Shown piece by piece: positions 1 through 12,121 of a DNA stretch of 64,000 nucleotides. Position 1 is the stretch's first letter, and every line of letters starts with the position of its first letter. Both the position numbers and the translations under genes were made by a program. The notes under the pieces were generated by a model. That model worked only from the letters and a program-made list of their open reading frames with translations. It did no database searches and had not been told where the DNA came from. Origin of the DNA: Hoplostethus atlanticus (taxonomy: Eukaryota > Chordata > Actinopteri > Trachichthyiformes > Trachichthyidae); NCBI GenBank assembly GCA_034670405.1, contig JAXDDX010000055.1, positions 744,001-808,000 of the forward strand, written 5' to 3'.

Positions 1-782
1 AAGAGCTTGTAAACATTGTCACTGGTCAAGTTGCTTCTAAAAAGGTGGCAAAAGGTTTGTCCTGTTTCCTTGAAGATGCTCAACACCAAAACCAACTGTT
101 CATAGAGCAGCGCCTTGCAAAGGACACAAGAACAAAGAGTTTCTGGGAACCAGAGAAAAGAAAATGCTCAGTCACTTTTGCAGACATGAAAGCACCTGTG
201 TCGAAAAACAAGTCTGGACAGCATCGGATGGACTCTGAGGTTCTTTTCAGGAGACTTCTAGCAGTTTCGAGCCAAAGAGATGTGTCCATGGAGAACGTGC
301 TGTCTCATGAGTTAGCTGCTGTACCACCTGCTTTGTTCTATGATGATGGCAGGATGAGAAAAACCTCCAAAGCTGACCTAGCCAAGAAGGTAGAGTCAAT
401 TGTGACAAGTGAGTACCACTTACCTGATGTAACAGGACCATCTGCATACATCATAGATGGTATGGCATTACTTCAGAGTCTGAATGAATCAGGGTTTCAA
501 ACTTTCAATGACCTTGCAGAACGTGTTCTCAAAAGAATCTTTTCACTGCTATCGGGAGAGGAAAAAATCAATTGTGTTGCCTTGGTTTTCGACCGATATG
601 ACCACCCAAACTCCATCAAGCAACAAGAGAGACAAAGACATGGAGCAGTTGGAGATGTAGGACCAACACATGTCATCTCAGGGCACACAAAAGTGTCAAA
701 TTACAGGAGGTACTTGACAAACAGTGGCAACAAGGCTACGCTTTCTGCTTTTGTTTGTAATTACATATCCAGCTCAGGTTCA

Positions 783-2192
783 TTACATTACATTACAGGC
801 ATTTAGCAGACGCTTTTATCCAAAGCGACTTACAATAAGTGCATTCAACATAGGTAGGCAAGAAGACTACTAGTCACCAGAAATCGTAAGTGCATTTCCT
901 TCCTAAACAAGCAACTAAGAGCATAACTAGTGCTAAGGTAAAAGTGCAATAAATCAGCTACCTACTTTTTCTTAAACAAATGAGACAAATAAGAAAATCA
1001 AATGAGCAAGCGCTAAGACAAATAAGTGTATCAAATAAACAAGAGCCAATAAACAAGAGCTCATACATTGACGACAAATAGGCAAGGCTAAGAGGAAGGG
1101 TCAGGGTAGTGTTTCCTGAAGAGGCGGTGAAAGATGGGCAGCGACTCAGCTGTCCTGACATCAGTGGGGAGTTCATTCCACCACTGCAGGGCCAGAACAG
1201 AGAAAAGCCGTGACTGTGTAGATCGGCCGCAGGGGCCTCTGAGCGACGGGGCAACCAGTCGCCTCGAGGCAGCAGAGCGAAGTGGTCGGGCGGGGTTGTA
1301 AGGCTTGACCATAGCCTGGAGGTAAGAAGGAGCTGTTCCTTTCACTGCCCTATAGGCTAGCACCAGGGTCTTGAACTGGATGCGAGCCGCTACAGGGAGC
1401 CAGTGTAGAGAACGGAGAAGGGTAGTTGTGTGGGAGAACTTGGGGCGGTTGAACACCAGACGAGCTGCAGCTTTCTGAACAAGCTCCAGAGGTCTGATGG
1501 CAGACGCCGGGGCACCAGCAAGGAGGGAGTTGCAGTAGTCCAGGTGGGAGATGACAAGAGCCTGGATGAGCACCTGCGCTGCCTTGTCAATGAGGAAGGG
1601 GCGAATCCTCCTGATGTTGTAGAGGAGGAATCTGCAGGAGCGTGTCACTGATGCGATGTTTGCCGAGAACGACAGTTGGTTGTCCAGGGTCACACCCAGA
1701 TTCCTCGCAGTCCGAGTTGACGTCACCACAGCATTATCAATGGTGATGGCCAGGTCTCGGTGCGGACAGCCCTTCCCCGGGAGAAACACCAGCTCAGTCT
1801 TGTCCAGGTTGAGCTTCAGGTGGTGCATCGACATCCACTCCGAGATGTCAGCCAGGCATGCAGCAATGCATGCCTCCACTTGTGTGTCAGAGGGGGGAAA
1901 TGACAGGATCAGCTGGGTGTCATCTGCATAGCAGTGGTAGGAAAAGTCATGGGAGTGGATAACAGAACCAAGAGATGTTGTGTAGAGGGAAAAAAGAAGA
2001 GGACCCAGAACCGAGCCTTGCGGAACCCCAGTAGTGAGCCTGCGTGGTTCTGACACAGACCCTCTCAGCGTCACCTGGTAGGAGCGATCCGTCAGGTAGG
2101 ATGCAAACATGGAGAGTGCAGAGCCTGAGACACCCATCCCCTCAAGGGTGGAGAGGAGGATCTGGTGGTTCACCGTGTCAAACGCTGCAGAC
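783..2192 (-). mobile_element. 5'-truncated L2-clade LINE
   Basis: The element runs on the minus strand from a truncated 5' end near 2192 to a 3' tail at 783. The tail, read on the minus strand, holds CGCTTTGGATAAAAGCGTCT, a stem-loop like that of eel UnaL2, and ends in TGTAA-type 5-mer repeats. This tail and the reverse transcriptase place it in the L2 clade. GTTCA flanks both sides (778-782 and 2199-2203), a plausible short target duplication. It interrupts the CXC-domain gene. The start is truncated inside the RT region just before AAFDTVNHQ, as expected from incomplete reverse transcription. Confidence 0.85.
1088..2173 (-). CDS. L2 reverse transcriptase C-terminal part
   Basis: This 361-residue open frame is the C-terminal two thirds of a LINE reverse transcriptase. 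Visible motifs are GVPQGSVLGPLLF (RT motif B) followed by CYADDTQ, which carries the catalytic YADD of the palm. The LHWLPV region and WWNELP near the end are typical of L2/CR1 ORF2 C-termini. The endonuclease and the N-terminal RT motifs are absent because the copy is 5'-truncated. The apparent start Met is internal to the original frame: AAFDTV codons lie open upstream of it. It cannot support retrotransposition alone. The frame is free of stops over more than 1 kb, so the insertion is probably young. Confidence 0.85.
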   Translation of the reverse strand: MNHQILLSTLEGMGVSGSALSMFASYLTDRSYQVTLRGSVSEPRRLTTGVPQGSVLGPLLFSLYTTSLGSVIHSHDFSYHCYADDTQLILSFPPSDTQVEACIAACLADISEWMSMHHLKLNLDKTELVFLPGKGCPHRDLAITIDNAVVTSTRTARNLGVTLDNQLSFSANIASVTRSCRFLLYNIRRIRPFLIDKAAQVLIQALVISHLDYCNSLLAGAPASAIRPLELVQKAAARLVFNRPKFSHTTTLLRSLHWLPVAARIQFKTLVLAYRAVKGTAPSYLQAMVKPYNPARPLRSAASRRLVAPSLRGPCGRSTQSRLFSVLALQWWNELPTDVRTAESLPIFHRLFRKHYPDPSS

Positions 2193-3169
2193 GTAGACGT
2201 TCACGTAGACTCACTGAGGAACAGACAACCATCTTGGCCGGAGGTTTTGAAGATGCCGAAGAAACCAAAATTATCCAAAAGGACAGCGTGGACGGCTTAG
2301 TCGATTTGATGAGTGATCAAGAAGAGGCCGACACCAGGATAGTGCTACATGCCATCCACCTCGCCAAGACCTACACAAGAGTCATCATCAAGTGTGATGA
2401 CACTGACGTCCTTGTGTTGCTTTTGTATTACGCAAGTTGCAGCATGTTTGGCTCAGCTTTGGTCCTAATGCACAAAGGCCATACAGGCAAAGAGAGGTTT
2501 GTGCCCATCAACACAATCTGCAAAAAGCTGGGGAAAACCTTGTGCCAGTGCCTTACAGCTTGCCATGCACTGATGGGCTGTGATATGACGAGTAGTTTTT
2601 TCAAAATAGGAAAAACAACTGCTTTCACAAAACTTCAGAAGCACTTGGAGGAGCTGAAAGGCCTAATTCACTTTGGTTTGACAGCAAATCTTGAGGAGTC
2701 ATTGCCTGTAGCCAGACGTTACGCACTCCTTTTGTATGGCCAGAAGAAGAATGAGAAAGGGGATCAGTGTACCAGTTTGGATGAGTTGAGGTATGTACTG
2801 GCATCCACCTCAGACATGCCTGCCTCTCAGCTGCCCCCAACTGAAGATCCTTTTAGGTAGCATGTACTAAGAGCCATGTGCCAAACTGCTGTTTGGCGCC
2901 ACAGCCATCACAAAAAAACAGTTCTTTGGTGTCCTGTGGGGAAAGGCTGGAGGTTGACGGAAGGAGTCATGGAACCAGTGATGTATGAAAAGGCAGCAGC
3001 ACCTCAAGAAGTACGAGATCTAACACATCTCTACTGCAAGGACAAACAATGCAGTCAACAGAAGAAATGTCCTTGTTTTGCAGCTGGCTTGCCATGCCTT
3101 GAATTCTGTGCCTGTGACTTTCTAGAGTGTGCTAACAGAATTGTGGATGACGGCATAGTTACACCCTAG

Positions 3170-5272
3170 AACTTAAAATGTTGGGTCACATGTATATCTC
3201 TACTTGAGCTCATACGACTTGTTGGAATTATCCCTTACAATAATCAGCAGTCCCTTGGTTTCTTGAGTGGCGGAAGGGGTAATCACTTCATTGGGGTCAT
3301 CAGGTGGGAACCCTCCTTCTCTGGTGTTTCGTTGATGAGCCCACAACACCTCCAGCGGGCTCAACGGCGACATCTGGCGTCCCAGATGCACCCCCGTCCA
3401 CTTTTACCCCTTCCTATAGGTTGATGATCACCTTGCAGCCCAGATCGGTCCTTTCTCTTCAGCCAAAGCCAGTTGCTGCTACACTCAGCAGCCTCTGACA
3501 ATGACCTGGTGGCTTGCCATAGGGCCCGCCCTCGAACTCCCATCTCTTTCAGGAGCCCGGTGATTGATTTGGCCACAAAACCTGTATATACTGTATATAA
3601 TTGATTATTCATTTAGGATCCAATTTATGATTCATCTTTGATTTTTCCAATTCATTCAGTTTTCAGTTAAATCATTTGGAAAATATTGTGTCATGCAGCC
3701 TGTTGGCTCATATTAACATCATACAGTATATTGTCAGTGTTATTCAGAGGAACCTTAAAATATATAGAAAGAATGTATATTTAAAAAGATAGAGAAATGT
3801 CTATTGAACCTGTTTGCATTAAATGTATATAGTTTTTTGGCTTAATCAATTGTTTGTGTCCTTGTCTTCACACATTTACACCAATAGGGCCCCATTGTAT
3901 CTGTCTGTTTGAAGTGCTGGCTGCACTAGTTACCTGTTAGGGGCTGGTGACATCAGAGGATGAAGGGAAGAGTCAAATAACCTACTTTTATGATAAGATA
4001 ACAGTCTTTGGTACATATAAATGACATTTTTTGGCGATTGGTCTCCTTACTTTAATAATGACAGACATATATATACGTACATTTTGGATTTTTAATTTCC
4101 TATTCAATTTCCGCCTATAATTTATGTGTGTTTAAGTGTACAAATTTCAAAGATGGACAAAGGTACTGATGTAGTCTTTGTTTTATTGTATGCAATAACT
4201 GTCTGTGAACATCCAGTCCAAATTTGGTGACATTCTGATCATTATTTCCAGAGATACATATGATAAGTCCCTTTTGGAGAAGCCTACATTTTCATGAATT
4301 TCGGTTTTGGGGAGGATCCAAACATCAACCCAAAAAAATAATTTTGCAGTAAAATATTTTTATACAACCATCCATTTCAGAAACTAGACATATTAAAGTT
4401 ATGAAAAAACATGGTTGTGCTTTGTTCTACCTCGGGTAGGGGTATCTCAACTTTTAGGGGCCTTAGTTCCTCTACTATTAACCTTTGCAATCAAAGCAAA
4501 AGATGAGCTACAGAAATACATAGCTAATATTCAGCATTATGATTTGTGCGACTGTATGGATGTAACCCACCCTGCACCTGCAACCAGCTGATGATTTTGG
4601 AGTCCTTAAATTTCCTTTTTGTCTGTTCTGGCTTATCGGCCATACGCCACTTACTGTTTTGCTTCATCACACTCATATCATTTAATTAGAAAAATGAGGC
4701 TGGTGTTTTGTAAGATCAAACCTTGAGAAACAGACGAATTCTGAAAATAGTCGGAAAGGCGGGGTTTAGATGGATTAAATTGATTGACTCTTTTGATTCA
4801 ACATCGTAGAGATGCGTTTTTCCAGATTGTCAGTTTTAATTACAGCTAATAAATCATTCAATCAATGGATAAACCCCCCTATATTGATTACTGAACTCAT
4901 ATCAGACACCTGGAAAACGGCATGTCAGCCAGTGGCAAATGGAGTCATAATTGTACTTCACTTCCTACCCACACACACACAGGAAATGTATTGAAATGGG
5001 TCAAGAAAGACAATTAAAAAAATATTTCACTCAGTGCTTAGAAACTATTTATTTAGGCAATCTAGTTTAAGCCTTATTTTTTTTATAAATGATGGAATGA
5101 AATCTGTTCCTCATTCACCACATCCATGAAATTACATGAGAATAAGAGAATGAAAAACACTGCAAAGTAAATGTCGCACCTTTCCATATTTAAACAAGCC
5201 GGTCATCTTCTGCAAATACATAGTAAGGATTGTAAATCACATATAGCTATATATACATACATATATAGATAT

Positions 5273-5274
<2 letters not shown>
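3170..5274. other. No gene recognised
   Basis: AT-rich sequence after the CXC gene. Short open frames here have no recognisable motif. I see no terminal inverted repeats, tRNA-like boxes or tandem arrays. Confidence 0.5.

Positions 5275-5313
<39 letters not shown>
5275..5313. repeat. (TG)n microsatellite
   Basis: About 20 uninterrupted TG dinucleotides, with a short TC tract just after. Confidence 0.95.
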
Positions 5314-5314
<1 letters not shown>

Positions 5315-7084
5315 CTGTCTCTCTCTCAGACAAAGTCCAAAACAAATCTAGCAGCAATTCACTCTCTCTTTCACTCAGTCTTTGTCACAAACAAGCCGTA
5401 ATGTACCGTAATTCAACCAGCAAAGAGCACTCTTACCTCCTTTCCTGAGAGGTAAACACTTCATAATGGCCATCTCAGCGTGTGTTTATTTGTTGCAGAG
5501 GACACAACCAATCTACTCTCCACAGTGTGAGCTCATCACTGCTGGAAAGTTTAAAAAAAACGCGTACCTGCAACATGTTTTCAGGGATTAATGAAAAAGC
5601 ATGCTTTGTTTCTTTATTGTCGCCCATGTATTTGTTTGGTGGCAAAACGGGGGGCGTCTGCCATGGAGAAACTGTGGGGACTGGACTACACTCCCCAGCA
5701 GGCCACAGTCTGTCAGCCATCTTGCCCCTGCTGAACCAGGTCAGCAATCAGCCAGCTGGGAGCTGATTGTGAATAAAGACTTGGAGAATCTGCAGTCCAA
5801 AGAGGAGAGAGCAGACTGGCTCTAGAGAGCAGCCACGGAGGCTGCTGGAGATCCCCCACCAGAGCTTTAAGCGATGAGTTGATTTGTAATTTGGTGTAAA
5901 AGACCCAGTAAAGTGTAATTTCTGTTTGAATCTCGTCTCCAGACATTGCCATGGACATGCCCTCAGATTGGGCTTGTGAGTACCCGCTTTCCCCCCAGGC
6001 TATCCACTTTATTTCAAAGGCATTACTACAGAAAACATTATGGCCCCATCAGTTTGATTACGGGCTCATCCTTTCAAGTTGGCTAGCGTTAGCAAGTTGA
6101 AAAAGTGAATTCCTACTTTATCGTTACTCTTACTGTGTATTCTGTCTTTTGTGCTATTTCAACTTTGGGATAATAGCATGCATATTCTCTCTACAACCAA
6201 GCTAAACTAAACCTCTGGCTGAATGTGGATTGTTCCTGTCAGCAATAGTACACATTTCATCACTTACAAATGGAAGATGAGCTGAAGAGGGCATGACTGA
6301 AGGACCTCAACTTAAAGAAGCCACCCAAGACACTGAGGACAGCTAAGCATGTAAGTGTGTAACTTCAGCTATCAAATGTAGACGTATCAAGTGTAAATAA
6401 TCGGTCAGGTTCTGGTAGAATGACGGCAGTATGTGACAGTGTGGCAAATAGCAAAACATTACGGCAGGCAAATATATCCAGAGTGAGAAATCCTTTACAA
6501 ATGGCCTCAGGAACCAAAAGCACAATACTTGCGATCAAAAATGATTGGCCTCTCATAATAATGTTAACTGCACACAGCATGATGACCACACCATCCACCA
6601 TGGTGTCGAAGCCTGTTGCAGATCATCTTTTGAGAAAAGAAAAAACACAAAATTGGTGTTTAGCGATTCAAGCTCAAAGAGATTAGAGAAATGAAAGCAC
6701 AACACACCCGACCTGGAAGTTAAAAAAGGTTTATTCCTGCATCCTATTATCTTCCCTGCACAACAAGTACAGACAACAATCAACTAGCACTTTGCCGTGA
6801 ATGTGAATCCTGCCGAGTCATAGATTTATCCCAATTATGTCTATTATTAATGCCATTACAGACTTATAGTTTCCTAATCCAACGATGTTACAAGCCTGCA
6901 ACAGCTGGGATCAGTCTGTAAGACTAAAATGCAAGATGTCAAAGAATCATATTGCAAATAAAATCTCCAAATGAAACAAGTCATTACATCTAATATTGAG
7001 GATGGAAAAATAAAACCTTTATTTTCAAAAAGGGGAAAGTCAACTGAGCACACTTGCTCTTTTACAGCAATGTCCTGCTTCACG
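5314..7084. other. No gene recognised
   Basis: Mixed sequence with short open frames only. Nothing was recognised on either strand. Confidence 0.45.
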
Positions 7085-7315
7085 TTCATGCACACTGGGA
7101 GCTGCCCAGTACAACCAGTCTATTGAGCAGCTTCACTGGAGCAGTTGGAGGGTCAGTGCCTTAGCTCAAGGACATCTTGACAGTAGCTGTCAGGGGAGGG
7201 GAGAGCGTGACTCACATTTTCCCGGCCTGTCCAGGGATTCAAACCGGTGGCCTTCCAGTCACAGGCTTGCTTTTCCAACCGCCAGGCATCTTGTTTTACT
7301 TGTTTCCAATGCATG
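7085..7315. repeat. Fish interspersed repeat fragment (tentative)
   Basis: The stretch runs from about CAGCTTCACTGGAGC through GTGCCTTAGCTCAAGGACA to TCAAACCGGTGGCCTTCCAG. I recall very similar wording from a widespread short repeat in fish introns and 3' UTRs. The B-box-like GGATTCAAACC suggests a tRNA-type origin, but no clean A box is visible. Family not assigned. Confidence 0.35.
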
Positions 7316-9248
7316 CAGAAATCTTGACAGTATCAAAGTGACAAGTCGGTTTGCATTGAAACAAGTAAAATGATCTCGCCCTATAAGCTGTTTATTTTAA
7401 ATCTTGGAAATAACAAAAACAACACTTGCCATATTGATTCATTAGGGTATTTTTTGCAGGAGCTCACGCTGTGTTGCGAACAAGCCTGAAGGACCTCTGA
7501 AAGCCTCCACAAAATTCATTCAACAGGAGACAAAGTAAAACCCTCAAGACAAGCTATCAGTAACAACTCTGCCTAACTAAAAGTGGTGTGCAGAAACGTA
7601 TTATGTGGCACAAATGGAGGACGATACGAGCGAGGCTTTAATTAGCCGGGCCGAGTCGAGACAGAAGAAGCACATCCTGACTAATGAGGGGCTTTTCAAA
7701 CAGGAAGCACCGAGCCTCAACCGAAACCATTCGGTGTTGAGAGAAAAACAGGGTTGACTTTCTGGCTTGTAGCAAAGTTAAAAAAAACAGCTATAACTTC
7801 CAAAATCTGTCAAGAAAAAGTGACAGTCTCACCCCTTACTCCAAAACATAAACATGTCTTGTGGCTGCATTGCATTCTGGTCTATTGTGGCTACTGTCTA
7901 CTACTGTGATTAAGAAGTTCCAGAAGTATCAAGCATGGACAACCGATACTTGTAGGTTTATCCAAGCACATAGTGAGTTTCTGCTACTACTCAGAACGGC
8001 AACCAACTCTGCAATCAACACCCTATTATCAGCTCTATAGACCGTAGTGCCCTGGCTACTCGTTTCCAGCCACTAATTCCATTGCAATCAGGAATTGTAG
8101 CTAAATAGCCACATTCATTATTGTCAATATAACAGGAATGATGGGAGTCATTCCTGTTATATTGCTCTGTTTAAGTCATTACCCTCCGGTATGAACCAGG
8201 CTTGACTTTGGCAGAAATTAACTGCTGCAAGGCTGGGGCCCTGATCAGTTGAATTCAATTCCCTCCACCGCACCATCTTTCAAGACGTCTTGAATTATGA
8301 ATTGAGAAAAAGAAAAAAAGAGCATGCAAGAGTGAGCAACTAGTATCAAAAAGGGCTGTGTGTTCGGGTGCTGATATGGCAGTAGCTGCAAGTGCTATCC
8401 AATAAACCCCTAAGCTGCAGAGTTTTATCTCCGCTCAGCATGTCTCCAGTAGGCTTGGGACCACGTCATGGGTCGTTTAGTCGGTATTGTTGTGCTCTGT
8501 TGGCGCTACTAACTTCATCATTCACGTAATGCAAACTGACACAGAATTCAGGCCTATTCACAGCGCGCTGGAAAACCTCCTTTTGTTGGCAGTTGTCAAT
8601 TTTCAACTGTAAATAACACACAAAATAACACAGTTAACTGTGTAATGACAGAAGTTGTAAATCAGGGCTTTTAAGACTCCTGTCATTACTCTGTTGGGTG
8701 GAATTATTTCATACATTTATTGTTAACTGCAAGTAGGAGACAGTGTGCAGCAGTTTATTTTACACATTTTTGTGTTATTATAATATATAATTTTTATTCA
8801 TCTGACTCTATATCTACCAAAACAGCAAAAAAAATCCACCTAGATAGCAATTCATAATATTCAGAGCAATAATTTGAACTGTTTGATTGAACATATTGGA
8901 GATTTATTATATCTATTCCATGAGAAGACAATTTTCTCAAAAGTTCCTTCTCACAGTTCAAGTTCCCAAACCACCATTGTAGAGTGTTACATACGGGTAT
9001 AATCAAGCATTGCCCAGGTCCTTAGAGTGCTTTTTCAGCTCACCCTTTTCTTTTTCTTCTCCATCTTGCTTACATCTGTTTTTGGTCTGTCAGACACTGA
9101 CACCACTAAAACGTATCATTACATCATTAAACGACCAATCACCTCTTAAAACCTAACCTGGAATTAACCAATTGGGAAGGGGCTGCTCTCATCAATCAGC
9201 ATCCAACTGTATTTTGCTGTGTTTGGGGGAGGGGGCGTGTCACTAGGG

Positions 9249-9250
<2 letters not shown>
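7316..9250. other. No gene; contains a perfect hairpin at 8125-8164
   Basis: No coding sequence was recognised. A perfect 17-base inverted repeat (8125-8141 and 8148-8164) with a 6-base loop is the only clear structure. Confidence 0.5.

Positions 9251-9300
<50 letters not shown>
9251..9300. repeat. (TG)25 microsatellite
   Basis: Fifty bases of perfect TG repeat. Open frames reading CVCVCV through it are artefacts of the repeat. Confidence 0.97.
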
Positions 9301-9301
<1 letters not shown>

Positions 9302-10407
9302 CAGAGCGCAGACAGAGAGAAGTGCTTGGCAGTGCCAGCGGCCGGTGCAGGAAGGGAATATACATGACGATCAAGTCATACATACATCTCTCAACCTGTC
9401 ACCTGCCCAAACAACCAGCAGCCCATCAGGAATCTTCCCGTTCTCTCCCGATCAGCTGCCCTGCTATGGACGGCAGGGTTTGTGGTCTCCAAATGGAGGG
9501 TTTGTGGGTGTGAATCCCACTTCCATTTTTATGAAACATTTTCAAAAACTATAAGGATTCAGTGTTTTCCCCAGTTTTATTCTTGCCAGCGTGCAAAAGC
9601 CACTGGAACAGCATTTAGATATTTAATCAAACTGCATCATATCCATCACATCAGAGGTGGATGTGATGGATGAGGTGACTGGCAGATATCGGCCCCATAT
9701 ATCGGTCTAACCCTAGGGTTAATACTAGCTGGTGGTTCACTATAACCCCAGACTTTTCACATACACACTCACTCAATTTTCATTAGCGGACTACAGGACT
9801 ACTAAATTTGCCAAGTTTCCCCCCTCGGCCTCCCCCGCCGTGCCCTGCCAGGTCACTACAGGACGGGTTACAGCCAGTTAAACTCAGCCTTAAACGTGAA
9901 TGCAGAGCAGAGCAGCCTCCCTCCCTCTACTTCTCATCACACTGCAGTGTGTTGGGTTGCCGTGGTGAATGGAAAACAGCACGCCACTCCACCACGCTGT
10001 GACACATCGTATAACTATCACCTCCAGTGATGTTATCATGGCGGGGATTACTCTCCGTGGCATCAACTGAACCGGTGATTATCATTGTTAGGGGCTGCTG
10101 GTTAGTGCATTATGCGGGGCGGCAGCGAGTCCTTCTGGACAGTGGACAACACCGCCCCCCGCGCCGCCACACCCCGCCCGACTCGAGATGTCATCACAGC
10201 TGCGGCAGTCATTATCAGTCAGAGTAGTGAAGTTAATTGCCCCCGCTCTGCAGGTCCCCCGCTTAATGAGAGGAGGAGGCTCTGCGGGCCCACATGGAGC
10301 GATAGGTGGCCGAGGCAGAGGTAAAGCCCTGCATAGCGCTCACACAGCCAATTACACACTGAGAGGGGGTTAGCTCATGCATTTTTCACAGCCACATTGT
10401 GTGACCT
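9301..10407. other. No gene; moderately GC-rich from 9800
   Basis: A 12-base inverted repeat lies at 9641-9652 and 9660-9671. From about 9800 to 10370 the sequence is GC-richer, but no exon with splice sites was recognised. Confidence 0.4.
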
Positions 10408-10899
10408 GGGGCCAAATGTATAAACCATGCGTACGCACGAAAAGTGTACTTACGTCACTTTCCACGCAGGTTCCGAATGTATAAAAATCCACGGGCGGCG
10501 AGAATGTCCGTACCGGTACGCATCTTTCACACCATGCGTACCATACGCATTTTTTGTTGCGAGTTGGCAACAAAGGATAATAAAAGTGTGAATTTGGGTG
10601 ACATTTTATTTAGCTTTAGCTTTTTTCTTTCACTACATTGTGTTAGGATGTAATCTATAGTTTAAAAAAAACCTTCACTATGATTACATAGTGATGGGTG
10701 AGTGGTTAACAACCTTTTTTTTTGACAAGCCTTCACTTCATTCTATCTTGAGTAAATATGTTTGTCACTATACTTTATAATGATTATAATGATCTTTATA
10801 TAAATAAACAAATAAATACATGATCTTTATATAAATAAAGATTATTATTCTGTATTATTGGAGAGTAGAATAACCTACACTATATAAAGGCTGTGCGTA

Positions 10900-11211
10900 A
10901 TGGCTGTGCCAAATGATACAATGGCTGCTTTGGCGTTGCTGGAAGATATTGCTATTGCGCAATTTAGGCGAGAACGAGTCTTCAGAGACCGTACTGATTT
11001 TCTGGTCCATGATGTTGACTGGCTAATGCGCCGCTTTGGATTTCCAAGAGCTGTTCTCTTCGAATTGTGTGTTGAACTGGGCCCTGTGTTGGAACGGCAC
11101 TCTCGGAGAAACCGTGGCATCCCCGTCCATCTACAGGTATTGACAACAATCGGGTTTTTAGCGACGGGGACGTTTCAGCGGGAGCTTGCTGACAGATCAG
11201 GGATATCCTGA
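10900..11211 (+). pseudogene. Harbinger (HARBI1-like) transposase, N-terminal part
   Basis: The 103-residue frame contains RRFGFPRAVLFELCVELGP and PVHLQVLTTIGFLATGTFQ, hallmark N-terminal blocks of HARBI1-like nucleases of PIF/Harbinger transposons. These normally cut DNA with a DDE catalytic core in partnership with a Myb-like protein. It ends at a TGA (11209-11211) after DRSGIS; the following codons still encode ALSRVMPMAWGGIISL in the same frame, so the TGA is a nonsense change within the family sequence. The same TGA is present in copy 3 (47325-47609). The core catalytic domain is deleted, so it is inactive. Confidence 0.85.
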
Positions 11212-11282
11212 GCTGCCCTGAGCCGGGTCATGCCCATGGCGTGGGGTGGCATCATTTCTTTGAGTAATAGATACATCAGGTC

Positions 11283-12121
11283 TAGGGTTCGGGAACCGAA
11301 ACTCGGTTCCAAATTAGAACCGAATCCAAAATGCCGAGTACCGGGTACCCGAAAAAAAAGTTGAATTTCGGTTCTGCTTATCGGTTCCTAAAAGAGATAT
11401 AAATCTTTATTATTGCAAACAAAGGCTATATGTCTGCAAGGACGTGGCGGCTACCTGCCAGTTTTAAAAATAAAAAAAATAAAAAAAAATAAAAATTATC
11501 TGCCAGGACCTGTCTACTTCACGCAACGTGTCCATTTGTTTTCATACGATAGATGGACCGCGGTAAACGGTCAAAAGTGTGGCTTCACTTTGTAAAAGAA
11601 AGCGACGACAAGGCTAAGTGCAGTAAATGTGGGAAATGTATTAGCTGCAAGGCATCGATTTGAAAGAATGTACCGTGTTTGATGTCTTGCGGTCTCCGAG
11701 TGCGAGTGTGTCAGCCAGCGCGAGCACCTCGCAAGCACCTCCAATTATGCCTCCAGTAGAGCCAGGGACAGCAAGCCGCGAGACACCGTTCTCTTTGGCA
11801 ATGAGAGGAGTTGTGACTGTGAGTGTGGGTTTCCTTTTGTCTACCTTAGTTTAATTAACTGCTCTAGATTAATCCTTATCTATTATTTATTTAAGTTTTT
11901 TTTTAATGCACGTCTGTGGATCATACGTTTTTATTGTATGTATTTACTTTGTTAATGATCAGTAACGGTTAAAAGAATAAAGATATTTTTGTTATCTAAA
12001 CATTTGACCTCTTTTTTTTACCATATTGGAATCGAAACTCGGAATCGATAAGAACCGGAATCGATAAGCAGAACCGGAACCGGAACCGGAATCGATAAAA
12101 TTCAAACGATACCCAACCCTA
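11283..12121. mobile_element. Non-autonomous hAT element nested in Harbinger copy 1
   Basis: The element begins TAGGGTTCGGGAACC and ends CGATACCCAACCCTA, short inverted ends of hAT type. It is flanked by a perfect 8-base duplication ATCAGGTC (11275-11282 and 12122-12129). The equivalent site in Harbinger copy 3 is uninterrupted. Subterminal CGGTTCC/GGAACCG repeats are abundant. Inside, a 36-codon frame at 11553-11663 encodes HFVKESDDKAKCSKCGKC, the first half of a BED zinc finger, followed by decayed coding sequence. It is an internally deleted derivative of a ZBED-type hAT. Confidence 0.9.

Larger units (their letters stand above)
45..3169 (+). pseudogene. Unclassified CXC-domain protein gene, split by an L2 LINE
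   Basis: Two coding stretches lie on either side of a LINE: 45-782 and 2199-3169. The first half has a PIN/FEN-like look around GPSAYIIDGMALLQSL, which is an inference. The second half has EEADTRIVLHA, then HALMGCDMTSSF, and near its end a cluster of eight cysteines (CxxxxC, CPC, C-x3-CAC, CxN) typical of Tesmin/TSO1-like CXC domains, which bind zinc and DNA. I recall this architecture from many unnamed, multi-copy proteins of fish and invertebrates, so a mobile-element origin is likely, but I cannot name the family. The two halves are in the same frame if the LINE and one copy of a 5-base repeat GTTCA are set aside. A single in-frame TAG at 2858-2860 separates the CXC part (from 2876) from the rest. 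The 5' end runs off the window edge: codons upstream of 45 are open. It is broken as it stands. Confidence 0.6.

Noticed and set aside
8125-8164. MicroRNA precursor
   Set aside because: The stem is only 17 bases and the flanks do not extend it; a precursor needs a longer, imperfect stem.
9219-9554. Open frames of Cys-Val repeats over the TG tract
   Set aside because: They are translation of a dinucleotide repeat; the same happens at 5281, 23716, 27387 and 32276. No conserved sequence flanks them.
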